Notes: generated from the sequence alone by a model not told the origin. A DNA stretch of 8,500 bases from Methanobacteriaceae archaeon (GCA_011620845.1 WOYJ01000076.1:1-8500), one strand, 5' to 3'; positions 1 to 5,707 are shown, counted from the first letter of the stretch. Translations and numbers: made by a program.

Positions 1-261
1 ATAATTATTTATCAAAAATAAAAATGTATTTTTAAAAAAACACAAACAAAACCCCCGTCAAATACATAAAAAATAAAATAAAAACAAGTCTTTTAAACAA
101 AAAAATCTAAGGGGCTAAATATCTTTATCGATCTGAGTCACTATCCAGGAGCGTTTGAAAAAGGTAGGGACCCTTGCAGCGTAATAGTTCATCTATCATC
201 ATTTAGTCAGAGTATATGTATTGTACCTTGTCTTTAGAGGACTGCCATAAATCCAAATATT
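1..261. other. AT-rich intergenic region without an intact gene
   Basis: Positions 1-110 are almost pure A/T with several A-runs, which read as T-runs on the minus strand. They would suit termination of leftward transcripts arriving from queC or promoters of a gene left of the window. Positions 111-261 have ordinary base composition but only very short reading frames. On the minus strand there are two back-to-back frames of 20 and 25 residues (203-265 and 125-202), neither with a ribosome binding site or a recognisable motif. I cannot name a gene here. The segment may be further decayed remains linked to the pseudogene at 262-470. Confidence 0.5.
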
Positions 262-424
262 TCATCTTTCAAACACCTTCGCTGTTTGAATATGAAATTT
301 TCCACAGATTTTCAGTGAAAGATTCCTTTCATCACCCAATACTTTAAAAAATTGCTTATTTACTATTTGTGATGCTTTTAGAGAGTTTCAAGCCCCTTTT
401 GAGTAATGTAAACATATTTAGCCC
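112..424. repeat. 16-bp inverted repeat, arms 112-127 and 409-424
   Basis: The left arm GGGCTAAATATCTTTA (112-127) and the reverse complement of the right arm (409-424, GGGCTAAATATGTTTA) match at 15 of 16 positions. They enclose about 280 bp. The right arm lies inside the MarR-like remnant, where it encodes the Ala-Lys-Tyr-Val-Tyr stretch. The pair could be a small terminal-inverted-repeat element, an inverted fragment of a related coding sequence, or chance in AT-rich DNA. No transposase or clear target duplication is visible. Confidence 0.35.
259..298. repeat. Long imperfect hairpin
   Basis: ATTTCAT (259-265) pairs with ATGAAAT (292-298), and TTCAAACA (268-275) pairs with TGTTTGAA (283-290). 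The two helices are separated by a 2/1-nt internal bulge and closed by a 7-nt loop, giving 15 base pairs in all. No T-run follows within 10 nt on either strand, so it is not an obvious terminator. It overlaps the end of the MarR-like remnant. Confidence 0.45.
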
Positions 425-470
425 GTGGATCCTCACCGTCATTTATCTTTTTAAATAAAGCGATATCATC
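262..470 (-). pseudogene. Frameshifted C-terminal remnant of a MarR-like winged-helix regulator
   Basis: Directly behind the queC stop the minus strand reads, from 470 down to 378, a 30-residue stretch containing DPRAKYVYITQKGLETL. This resembles the wing of MarR-type regulators (D-P-x-D-x-R-x-K-x-x-x-L-T-x-K-G). A TAA at 380-378 stops this frame. A one-base shift at 381 continues as LKASQIVNKQFFKVLGDE and runs to a TGA at 264-262, which fits the helical C-terminus that follows the wing in the family. The first frame is open upstream only to about 488, inside queC, and has no ATG, GTG or TTG start, so the DNA-binding N-terminus is missing. I infer a truncated and frameshifted gene. The family match is from memory of the motif, and a chance resemblance is possible. 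Confidence 0.4.
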
Positions 471-1147
471 TAATATTCTGTTACATCCTCAGCATTGGCC
501 TCAATAAATGCCCTTTTCCGCCTCATACATGACTCACATACACCGCAGTGTTTTTCTTCGCCCATGTAGCATGAATAGCTTAGCTCAAGGGGTGCGTCTA
601 TCTCTACCCCCAATTCCACTATTTCTTTTTTAGTTTTAGCAATGAGTGGTGCTTCTATTTCTATATCATAAATTGATCCAATCTCCAGGACACTGTTATA
701 GGCATCCAGAAATTCTTTTGAGTTATCAGGGAAGGTAAATGCCTCTTCCAGGTCCCAACCAACTATTATTTTCTCTGCTCCGGAAGCTTCAGCAAATGAT
801 GTTGCTATGGCTGTAAATACTATGTTCCTGCCGGGCACCCATACTTGCCGGGCGGTTTCATCACATATCTCCTTCTCGTCCAGTTCATCCAATTCCAGTT
901 TAGGAACGTCCGCATCAGATGTTAAAGCTGAACCACCCAGATCAGCGAGCCAGGGGAGCTCTATTACTGTATGGCCTATACCTAATTTTTCGCAGATGGC
1001 CCGGGCTGATTTGATTTCCATCCGGGCGCTTCTTTGACCATAATCGAAGGTTACCCCCAGGATATCATATTTGTCCTTAAAGTATGCGGTGGCTACTGTG
1101 GAGTCCAGTCCACCGGAGAGTACTGTGATAGCTTTTGGTTTAACCAT
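470..1147 (-). CDS. queC: 7-cyano-7-deazaguanine (preQ0) synthase QueC
   Basis: Cytosolic ATP-dependent enzyme that converts 7-carboxy-7-deazaguanine to preQ0. In archaea preQ0 is the base inserted into tRNA position 15 on the way to archaeosine. The 225 residues match the usual family length. Visible marks are the PP-loop ATP pyrophosphatase motif SGGLDS (11-16), FDYGQR (34-39), WVPGRNIVF (103-111), and the C-terminal zinc site made of C193, C201, C204 and C207 followed by the R-K-R-A-F segment typical of QueC. The ATG at 1147-1145 has AGGTGA (1160-1155) seven bases upstream, which fixes the start. It lies 58 bp behind larC on the same strand; an AT-rich gap with a T-run separates them, so co-transcription is uncertain. 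The protein looks intact. A decayed regulator remnant begins at its stop codon. Confidence 0.95.
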   Translation of the reverse strand: MVKPKAITVLSGGLDSTVATAYFKDKYDILGVTFDYGQRSARMEIKSARAICEKLGIGHTVIELPWLADLGGSALTSDADVPKLELDELDEKEICDETARQVWVPGRNIVFTAIATSFAEASGAEKIIVGWDLEEAFTFPDNSKEFLDAYNSVLEIGSIYDIEIEAPLIAKTKKEIVELGVEIDAPLELSYSCYMGEEKHCGVCESCMRRKRAFIEANAEDVTEY

Positions 1148-1154
1148 GGATTTT

Positions 1155-1205
1155 TCACCTAGTATCTTTAAAAATTAATTCTTTTAAAAAATTAACAATC
1201 TAAAC
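1155..1205 (-). promoter_or_regulatory. larC-queC spacer: T-run terminator and possible queC promoter
   Basis: On the minus strand, just after the larC stop, there is a T6 run (1191-1186) that could end larC transcripts. The same stretch holds two AT-rich TTTTTAAA-like elements (about 1192-1184 and 1174-1167) that could serve as a queC TATA box, with the AGGTGA ribosome binding site at 1160-1155. Two similar TTAATTTTT(T)AAA segments lie about 17 bp apart. Which element is used cannot be decided by eye. Confidence 0.3.
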
Positions 1206-2420
1206 CTAGATAATAACCTGCTCATCTAATATTCTCTTAAATTCCTCACTGGCCTGTTTCATCACGTTTTTAAGTGGGACTCCTGTTTTGGCAGAGATGA
1301 CCTTGGCATCCTCGTACTCCGGGGCAATGCTGATTATCTCCTCACCGATGAGCCCTACTTTGATGTTGATCTGGGTTACTTCCCCGGCTATGTCCATTTC
1401 TATGGGTATGATCTTCCTCTCGGCGATGTTTCTGTGTACGTAGGGGAGTACTCTGACTCCCAGTGTTCCTGTCTCCCGGATTATCGCCTCGGATACTATT
1501 GTCGAATCTTCTGGTCTGGTTATGACTCGAAGGAGATGGCCAGGCCGGTTTTTCTTATTGAGTGTGGGGATGATAGTTACATCCAGTGCACCTGCCTCTA
1601 ACAGGTTGCTGAAGGAGTGTCCCAGTACTTCACCAGATATGTTGTCCAGGTTGGTTTCTAAAACAGATACCTTATCTGTCCCCAGGGGCGCGTCACCAGT
1701 TAAAACTCGCAGGGTATTGGGAAAGGATAGATCCCGCCTACCTGCTCCGTAGCCTACATTCTGGTTGACTAACATGGGGTAGTAACTTAAAAACTGGTCC
1801 ACCATATTCTTGAGGAGTGCGGCACCGGTGGGTGTGGTGAGCTCGAAGTCCACCGGACCTCCGAAGGTGGGGACTCCCTTGAGTATTTCCAGGGTTGCCG
1901 GTGCAGGGACGCTTATGGGACCATGGCTTGATTCTATTCTTCCCCCACCCAGTGCTACAGGCATTCCATAGGTTTTCTGGGTGTGTAACTGCAGCTGGTG
2001 GAAGCAGTAACCCGCCCCCATTACATCAGCCACAGCATCTGCCGCTCCCACTTCATGGAAATGGACTTTATCCAGGCTGACCCCATGAACACTGGATTCA
2101 GCTTCGGCCAGTGTTTTAAAAACGTTACTGGCCAGTTCCTGCATGTCCGGTGTTACATTATCATGTGTTATACTGTTCAATCGTCCCCTAAGTTCTTCAT
2201 ATTTTATAGGTTCCTTATCCTGGCAATCCACGTCCACGTAGGTGGCGGTGATCCCTGATTTGCTCGTCTTGCCTATATCAACATTTATCTCACCAAAGAA
2301 GGATGCGTAATATTCCATGATGTCCTGGACTTCTTCTTTTCTTATTCCCAGGTCTATCATCGCTCCTACTACCATGTTTCCAGCGATTCCTGCGTTTTGG
2401 GGGTCTATAACCATTATCAT
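1206..2420 (-). CDS. larC: LarC-family nickel-pincer nucleotide cofactor cyclometallase (DUF111)
   Basis: In lactate racemase systems LarC is a CTP-dependent enzyme that inserts nickel into the pincer nucleotide cofactor. Methanogen homologues are widespread, but their physiological client is not settled. The 404 residues match a full-length LarC. Family signatures in order are the N-terminal DPQNAGIAGNM (6-16), HFHEVGAADAVADVMG (120-135), VPAPATLEIL (171-180), ELTTPTGAAL (193-202), ETNLDNISGEVLG (255-267), and the KKNRPG segment (289-294) followed by ETGTLGVRV (316-324). The bacterial motif near residue 15 usually reads GDM; here it is GNM, which may be normal for archaea. It is one uninterrupted frame, unlike the Lactobacillus gene, which is expressed through a frameshift. 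GGAG at 2434-2431 favours the ATG at 2420 over the ATG two codons later. No larA, larB or larE is in view. Confidence 0.88.
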   Translation of the reverse strand: MIMVIDPQNAGIAGNMVVGAMIDLGIRKEEVQDIMEYYASFFGEINVDIGKTSKSGITATYVDVDCQDKEPIKYEELRGRLNSITHDNVTPDMQELASNVFKTLAEAESSVHGVSLDKVHFHEVGAADAVADVMGAGYCFHQLQLHTQKTYGMPVALGGGRIESSHGPISVPAPATLEILKGVPTFGGPVDFELTTPTGAALLKNMVDQFLSYYPMLVNQNVGYGAGRRDLSFPNTLRVLTGDAPLGTDKVSVLETNLDNISGEVLGHSFSNLLEAGALDVTIIPTLNKKNRPGHLLRVITRPEDSTIVSEAIIRETGTLGVRVLPYVHRNIAERKIIPIEMDIAGEVTQINIKVGLIGEEIISIAPEYEDAKVISAKTGVPLKNVMKQASEEFKRILDEQVII

Positions 2421-2481
2421 AATTATTTTTCTCCAAAATTTTTTCAGATAATTTGGTTTCTATTAATTTTTCTGGAAAATC

Positions 2482-2489
2482 TTTTTATA
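2482..2489 (-). promoter_or_regulatory. Putative larC TATA box
   Basis: The minus strand reads TATAAAAA at 2489-2482, preceded by an A-rich BRE-like stretch. Transcription would start near 2460, leaving a leader of about 40 nt that includes the GGAG site. It sits in the 82-bp gap between the V4R regulator stop and larC, suggesting larC has its own promoter even though the regulator gene points toward it. Confidence 0.4.
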
Positions 2490-2502
2490 GATGTTTAATC
2501 TC

Positions 2503-3255
2503 TTATTCTATTATAAACTCGCAGTAGTCGTCTCCAGTGGCGTAACACTTTGTTTCTGTAACTTTCCGTGGTTTCTTGTAATGGGCGGAAAACAGTGCTT
2601 TCAGGAGGCCTGTGTCGAATGCACAGGCGGTCTTACCCAAAAATGGCAGTCCTTTACATTCGAAGCAGTCATAAACATTTATCACCAGTGGTTCTATACT
2701 TTTAACTTCCACCCGTCCCAGCTGGTGTGACTTCCAGAATCTGGCTATGTTTTCCATAAACTTGGTCTCATCAGGATCCTCCAGGGATGGATACAGTGTC
2801 TCTCCTACTTGAACCCCTGCATCATGTAATATGGGGTCTACACTGAGCCCCTGGCTTATTAAAGAGACTCTTATGGTTTGAAATAGTAGGCGGAAGAATT
2901 CAAAGGGGCTGCCATCGCTTTCCAGGTAAGTTTGAACGTATTGTTTTAAATCCTCTTTGAAGAGTTTTTCCCGGGATAGTTCGCCCAGGTACTCTGATTT
3001 TATGGAGAATATTTTCTTACGGGCATCCTCTGGATCTGGTCTGGAATCTATTATCCCCTCATCATACAGCTTCTTGAGGTGTTCTGATATGGTGGATTTG
3101 GCTTTACCAGATAGTTCCACTATTTCATCGAACTTCCTTTCCTTCTCACGAAGAAGAGATAATATTTTTATTCTTATGGGGCTATCTATCACATACAATC
3201 CCTTCGGAGTGGAGAATAGCTCTATCTGGTATTTGCTGTCTTGATTTTCATCCAT
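2503..3255 (-). CDS. MsvR-like transcriptional regulator (ArsR-type HTH plus V4R domain)
   Basis: Cytosolic DNA-binding regulator, probably a redox sensor. From the preferred ATG at 3255 the protein has 250 residues. Residues 19-90 form a winged helix (SPIRIKILSLL, then STISEHLKKLYDEGII). Residues 110-250 form a V4R domain rich in cysteine: C197, C200 (a CxxC), C211, C237 and C245. This HTH-V4R architecture is that of MsvR, a methanogen-specific regulator shown in Methanothermobacter to control itself and a divergent oxidative-stress operon. I recognise the architecture and the context, not a close sequence match. The frame can be extended upstream to a GTG at 3306, but that start has no ribosome binding site and lies about where transcription should begin. 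ATG 3255 has a weak GTGAG upstream. The gene is divergent from the rubredoxin-Hcp gene, with inverted repeats between them. Confidence 0.8.
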   Translation of the reverse strand: MDENQDSKYQIELFSTPKGLYVIDSPIRIKILSLLREKERKFDEIVELSGKAKSTISEHLKKLYDEGIIDSRPDPEDARKKIFSIKSEYLGELSREKLFKEDLKQYVQTYLESDGSPFEFFRLLFQTIRVSLISQGLSVDPILHDAGVQVGETLYPSLEDPDETKFMENIARFWKSHQLGRVEVKSIEPLVINVYDCFECKGLPFLGKTACAFDTGLLKALFSAHYKKPRKVTETKCYATGDDYCEFIIE

Positions 3256-3330
3256 AAGTCTCACAATATTTTTATGATTTCCTACACATAATACAATAGT
3301 GTACACTTTAATTTTTCTTAATACCGTAAC

Positions 3331-3339
3331 ATATAAATA
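3331..3339. promoter_or_regulatory. Shared divergent TATA region for hcp and the V4R regulator
   Basis: The plus strand reads ATATAAAT (3331-3338), about 25 bp before a likely start near 3357 for the Hcp mRNA. The minus strand over the same bases reads TATTTATAT (3339-3331), which would start the regulator mRNA near 3310-3305 and give a leader of about 50 nt before ATG 3255. If both are right, one TATA region serves two genes, so a single bound regulator could affect both. Confidence 0.55.
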
Positions 3340-3342
3340 CTC

Positions 3343-3382
3343 TTGTTCGGAGAATATAGAACATTCGGAATTAACCGAACAA
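3343..3382. promoter_or_regulatory. Nested TTCGG/CCGAA inverted repeats, candidate operator
   Basis: Three related half-sites are present: TTGTTCGG at 3343-3350, ATTCGG at 3363-3368 and CCGAACAA at 3375-3382. The first and last are perfect 8-bp inverted repeats. The second and third make TTCGG-N6-CCGAA (3364-3379). A further TGTTC-N10-GAACA pair spans 3344-3363. The sites start a few bases after the Hcp TATA box and cover its expected transcription start, the usual place for an archaeal repressor. The likely binder is the adjacent MsvR-like protein; the DNA structure is seen, the binder is inferred. Confidence 0.6.
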
Positions 3383-3396
3383 AAAGGTGATCTTTT

Positions 3397-4887
3397 ATGA
3401 AATACAGATGTTTGGTATGCGACTACGTATATGACCCAGAAAAAGGAGATCCTGACTCTGGTATAGAGCCAGGAACAGAGTTTGAAGACCTGCCAGATGA
3501 CTGGCTATGCCCTGTTTGTGGAGTGGGCAAGGAACAATTCGCCCCAGTGACTGAAGAGGAAGAAAAAACCCTTAAAGAAGAGGAAAAGAAAGCCCTGGAC
3601 ATGTTCTGTTACCAGTGCTCCCAAACAGCGAAGGGCACCGGCTGCACCACCATAGGCGTATGCGGTAAACAACCCACTGTAGCCAGGTTACAGGACAACC
3701 TGCTATTTGCAATCAAGGGGATATCAGCATATCTCTACCACGCCCGTGAATTAGGGTACGCCGACCCGGAAATCGACGCTTTCCTGGAGAGAGGATTCTA
3801 TTCCACCCTCACCAACGTCAACTTCGATGCACCGGACTTCATCAAACTGGCACTGGAAGCCGGAGAGATGAACATCAAAACCATGCAGCTACTTAAAAAA
3901 GCCCACATCGAAACATACGGCGAACCAGTACCCACCGAAGTACCCACCGGTACCAAAAAAGGCCACGCCATAATCGTGACCGGGCACAGCATGAAAGCAC
4001 TTGCTGAACTCCTCAAACAAACAGAGGGCAAAGGAATTAACATTTACACCCATTCAGAGATGCTCCCTGCCCACGGCTACCCCGAACTCCACAAATACCC
4101 CCACCTGGTGGGCCAACTAGGAAAAGCCTGGTTCGATCAAAAGAAGACCTTCGCCAAATACCCGGCAGCCATCCTGGCCACCAGTAACTGTGTCTTACTA
4201 CCAACGGATGAATATAAAGACAGGTTATTTACCTCTGGAGTGGCCATGATACCAGATACCACCCACATCGAGGACTACGACTTCACACCCCTGATAGAGA
4301 AGGCATTATCCCTCCCGGAACTCCCGGAAGAACCAGGAGAAACAGTGCTGACCACTGGATTTGGAGCAAGCACCATCCTCTCCCTCAAGGATAAAATCAA
4401 GGAACTGGTGGAAGCAGGTAAAATAAGGAGGTTCTTCGTGGTTGGTGGGTGCGACTCGCCACTGCCCCAGGCCAAGTATTACACGGAATTTGTAGAGAAA
4501 TTACCGGAAGATACTGTAGTACTGACACTGGCCTGTGGAAAATACCGGTTCAACGACCTGGACATGGGGGACATAGAAGGAGTACCCCGACTGATAGACC
4601 TGGGACAGTGCAACGACGCCATCGTAGGCATAGATGTGGTAGCAGCATTATCAGAACTCTTCGGTCTGGAGATAAATGAACTACCACTGACCTTCGTCTT
4701 AAGCTGGATGGAACAGAAGGCAGCAGCTATACTATGGAGCCTGCTATCCCTGGATATCAAGGGAATGTATTTAGGTCCTATACTACCGGGATGGGCTAAC
4801 GAAGACATCATCAATTATCTGGTCTTAAATTACGACCTGAAACCAATCAGCGACCCACAAAAGGATATCAAGGAAATACTGGGATAA
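3397..4887 (+). CDS. hcp: Rubredoxin-hybrid cluster protein fusion (hydroxylamine/NO reductase family)
   Basis: Cytosolic iron-sulfur protein of the Hcp family, whose members reduce hydroxylamine or nitric oxide and are tied to nitrosative and oxidative stress. Residues 1-50 are a complete rubredoxin with CxxC pairs C5/C8 and C38/C41. Residues 52-67 are a Glu/Lys-rich linker. Residues 68-496 are Hcp: the N-terminal cluster cysteines C71, C74, C83 and C89 (Cx2Cx8Cx5C), and hybrid-cluster ligands that I place at H197, E221, C265, C352, C380, C405, E439 and K441, all present. The Hcp part is about 430 residues, over 100 shorter than the Desulfovibrio-type protein, which fits the short class III. 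The rubredoxin plausibly delivers electrons directly. GGTGA at 3386-3390 sits six bases before the ATG. It is monocistronic between its own promoter and a hairpin terminator, and divergent from the V4R regulator. Codons end in C unusually often (AAC, ATC, TAC, GAC), suggesting high expression capacity. Confidence 0.93.
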   Translation: MKYRCLVCDYVYDPEKGDPDSGIEPGTEFEDLPDDWLCPVCGVGKEQFAPVTEEEEKTLKEEEKKALDMFCYQCSQTAKGTGCTTIGVCGKQPTVARLQDNLLFAIKGISAYLYHARELGYADPEIDAFLERGFYSTLTNVNFDAPDFIKLALEAGEMNIKTMQLLKKAHIETYGEPVPTEVPTGTKKGHAIIVTGHSMKALAELLKQTEGKGINIYTHSEMLPAHGYPELHKYPHLVGQLGKAWFDQKKTFAKYPAAILATSNCVLLPTDEYKDRLFTSGVAMIPDTTHIEDYDFTPLIEKALSLPELPEEPGETVLTTGFGASTILSLKDKIKELVEAGKIRRFFVVGGCDSPLPQAKYYTEFVEKLPEDTVVLTLACGKYRFNDLDMGDIEGVPRLIDLGQCNDAIVGIDVVAALSELFGLEINELPLTFVLSWMEQKAAAILWSLLSLDIKGMYLGPILPGWANEDIINYLVLNYDLKPISDPQKDIKEILG

Positions 4888-4917
4888 CTCTTATCCCTTC
4901 TAATTTCTTTTTTTTTT
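4881..4917 (+). terminator. Hairpin plus T10 terminator of the Hcp gene
   Basis: GGGATAA (4881-4887), which includes the TAA stop codon, pairs perfectly with TTATCCC (4891-4897) across a 3-nt loop. A run of ten T follows at 4908-4917. The T-run alone fits archaeal oligo-T termination, and the stem makes it stronger. It separates the Hcp gene from the small zinc-ribbon gene. Confidence 0.7.
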
Positions 4918-4941
4918 AGGGTAAATTTCCCACCTAAAACC

Positions 4942-4950
4942 TATTTAAAT
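4942..4950 (+). promoter_or_regulatory. Putative TATA box of the zinc-ribbon gene
   Basis: TATTTAAAT at 4942-4950 lies after the Hcp terminator. Standard archaeal spacing puts transcription start near 4968-4972, right at ATG 4969. That would make the mRNA almost leaderless, although a GAGGA sequence is present at 4958-4962. Either initiation lies slightly upstream or the ribosome site is fortuitous. Confidence 0.4.
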
Positions 4951-4968
4951 CCAAATCGAGGAATGTAT

Positions 4969-5169
4969 ATGGCCAAGGAAGTAGACGAAGATAAAGCATT
5001 CGAACAGGAACTCAAGGGTAGAATGGGATGGAAATGCTCCTGTTCCCTGGATATCATAGATAAGAAGTCGTCCCTGGTTGAAGTTACCTGTAAAAATTGT
5101 GGAAAGACCTTTAAGACAAATATAGATAAAGATCTATGTTTTGACTGTGAAAAAACTGGGCGAAAATGA
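4969..5169 (+). CDS. Small zinc-ribbon-like protein, function unknown
   Basis: A 66-residue soluble protein that I do not recognise beyond its metal-binding pattern. Six cysteines are arranged as C23-x-C25, C41-x-x-C44-G and C57-x-x-C60. The last two pairs look like the knuckles of a zinc ribbon; the first pair may complete a site or bind separately. The N-terminal 20 residues are acidic and helical, and the tail is basic. An in-frame ATG at 4963 directly abuts GAGGA (4958-4962); the ATG at 4969 has the proper six-base spacing, so I use it. The gene stands alone, after the Hcp terminator and before a convergent gene. A role linked to the redox neighbour is possible, but nothing in the sequence shows it. 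A small zinc or iron protein or a transcription accessory factor are alternatives. Confidence 0.7.
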   Translation: MAKEVDEDKAFEQELKGRMGWKCSCSLDIIDKKSSLVEVTCKNCGKTFKTNIDKDLCFDCEKTGRK

Positions 5170-5203
5170 AATTTTAATGAAAAATAAGTTTTTAAATCTG
5201 ATT

Positions 5204-5257
5204 TTTTAAAACACAGAAATTTTTTTGAATTTTTAAAAACATAGATTTTTTTTGAAT
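5204..5257. repeat. Imperfect 27-bp tandem repeat in a convergent terminator region
   Basis: Two adjacent 27-nt segments (5204-5230 and 5231-5257) share the pattern TTTTAAAA, a short C/A/G core, seven or eight T, then GAAT. They lie between the ends of two convergent genes. The T7 and T8 runs (5220-5226, 5246-5253) would end rightward transcripts of the zinc-ribbon gene. A-runs would do the same for leftward transcripts, so the repeat probably acts as a two-way terminator. Confidence 0.5.
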
Positions 5258-5269
5258 TCTCACTATTTT

Positions 5270-5629
5270 TTAATTGAACACCGTTTTATCCTTGTTCCCC
5301 TTATTTCCAGATTTAACAACTATTTTACGTATGGGGACCTGCAGGATAGTAAATCTTTCCCCCTCTAATTCTTTCATTATCTGATCCGTCATCTGGTCTA
5401 CTAATTCTTCGTCTACAACTGAACAAATTAAAACTGCGGGAGTAGCAAATTTATGAACCATTCCAATAGCTGATTTGGGATCTTCCTTGATGGAGAAGCC
5501 CTTCCAGTCATCAGGGGACATCCCCTTATATTCCAGGATGTAAAAACCAGTGATACCAGCATCGGTTAGGGCGTTCATTGCCTTACCCAAATTTTCCATC
5601 TCAACAAAGACCCTAAGATGTACTTTCAT
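5270..5629 (-). CDS. PII-like protein of the MJ1244/COG4075 type
   Basis: A 119-residue soluble protein resembling the archaeal family described as distant homologues of nitrogen regulator PII, with no established function. The sequence fits a ferredoxin-like beta-alpha-beta repeat: strand MKVHLRVFVE (1-10), helix 11-24, then GITGFYILEYKGMSP (25-39), a second strand PAVLICSVV (64-72), helix 73-89, and RFTILQVPIRKIVV (92-105). The glycine-rich GITGFY and KGMSP segments look like the conserved ligand-facing part. It ends in a lysine-rich tail. The ATG at 5629 has GGTGG (5640-5636) upstream. It is divergent from the cbiS cobamide gene, sharing a 78-bp promoter region. By analogy with PII it may sense a small molecule, possibly one connected with the divergent operon; that is inference. 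Confidence 0.75.
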   Translation of the reverse strand: MKVHLRVFVEMENLGKAMNALTDAGITGFYILEYKGMSPDDWKGFSIKEDPKSAIGMVHKFATPAVLICSVVDEELVDQMTDQIMKELEGERFTILQVPIRKIVVKSGNKGNKDKTVFN

Positions 5630-5632
5630 AAG

Positions 5633-5703
5633 AAACCACCTATACTAAAACCACCTAACTATATATTGGTATTATTCTTCATATTAATTATAGATATTGG
5701 TGA
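5633..5703. promoter_or_regulatory. Divergent promoter between the PII-like gene and cbiS, with a 10-bp direct repeat
   Basis: CTATATATT at 5659-5667 can act as a TATA box in both directions, starting cbiS near 5688 and the PII-like gene near 5638. AAACCACCTA occurs twice, at 5633-5642 and 5648-5657 (15-bp period). It lies between the TATA box and the start of the PII-like gene, and just upstream of the TATA box as seen from cbiS. On the minus strand the copy nearer the start codon contains the GGTGG ribosome site. GGTGA at 5699-5703 serves cbiS. Confidence 0.5.
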
Positions 5704-5707
5704 TGCA

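Noticed and set aside
125..265. Two adjacent minus-strand mini-frames of 20 and 25 residues
   Set aside because: No ribosome binding site and no recognisable motif; frames of this length are expected by chance.
316..341. GTGATGA and CTGA on the minus strand 13 nt apart, like C and D' boxes of a C/D sRNA
   Set aside because: No second C'/D pair at the compact archaeal spacing follows, and the same bases read as part of the MarR-like remnant.
3256..3306. GTG start adding 17 residues to the V4R regulator
   Set aside because: No ribosome binding site, and the predicted transcription start lies at about this codon.
4479..4814. 111-residue open frame on the minus strand
   Set aside because: It lies wholly inside the rubredoxin-Hcp gene, whose ligand residues prove the plus-strand frame.
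5618..5707. Upstream extension of cbiS giving a hydrophobic N-terminus that could look like a signal or membrane segment
   Set aside because: It would overlap the divergent PII-like gene and its promoter; GGTGA at 5699-5703 supports ATG 5708, and the enzyme family is cytosolic.
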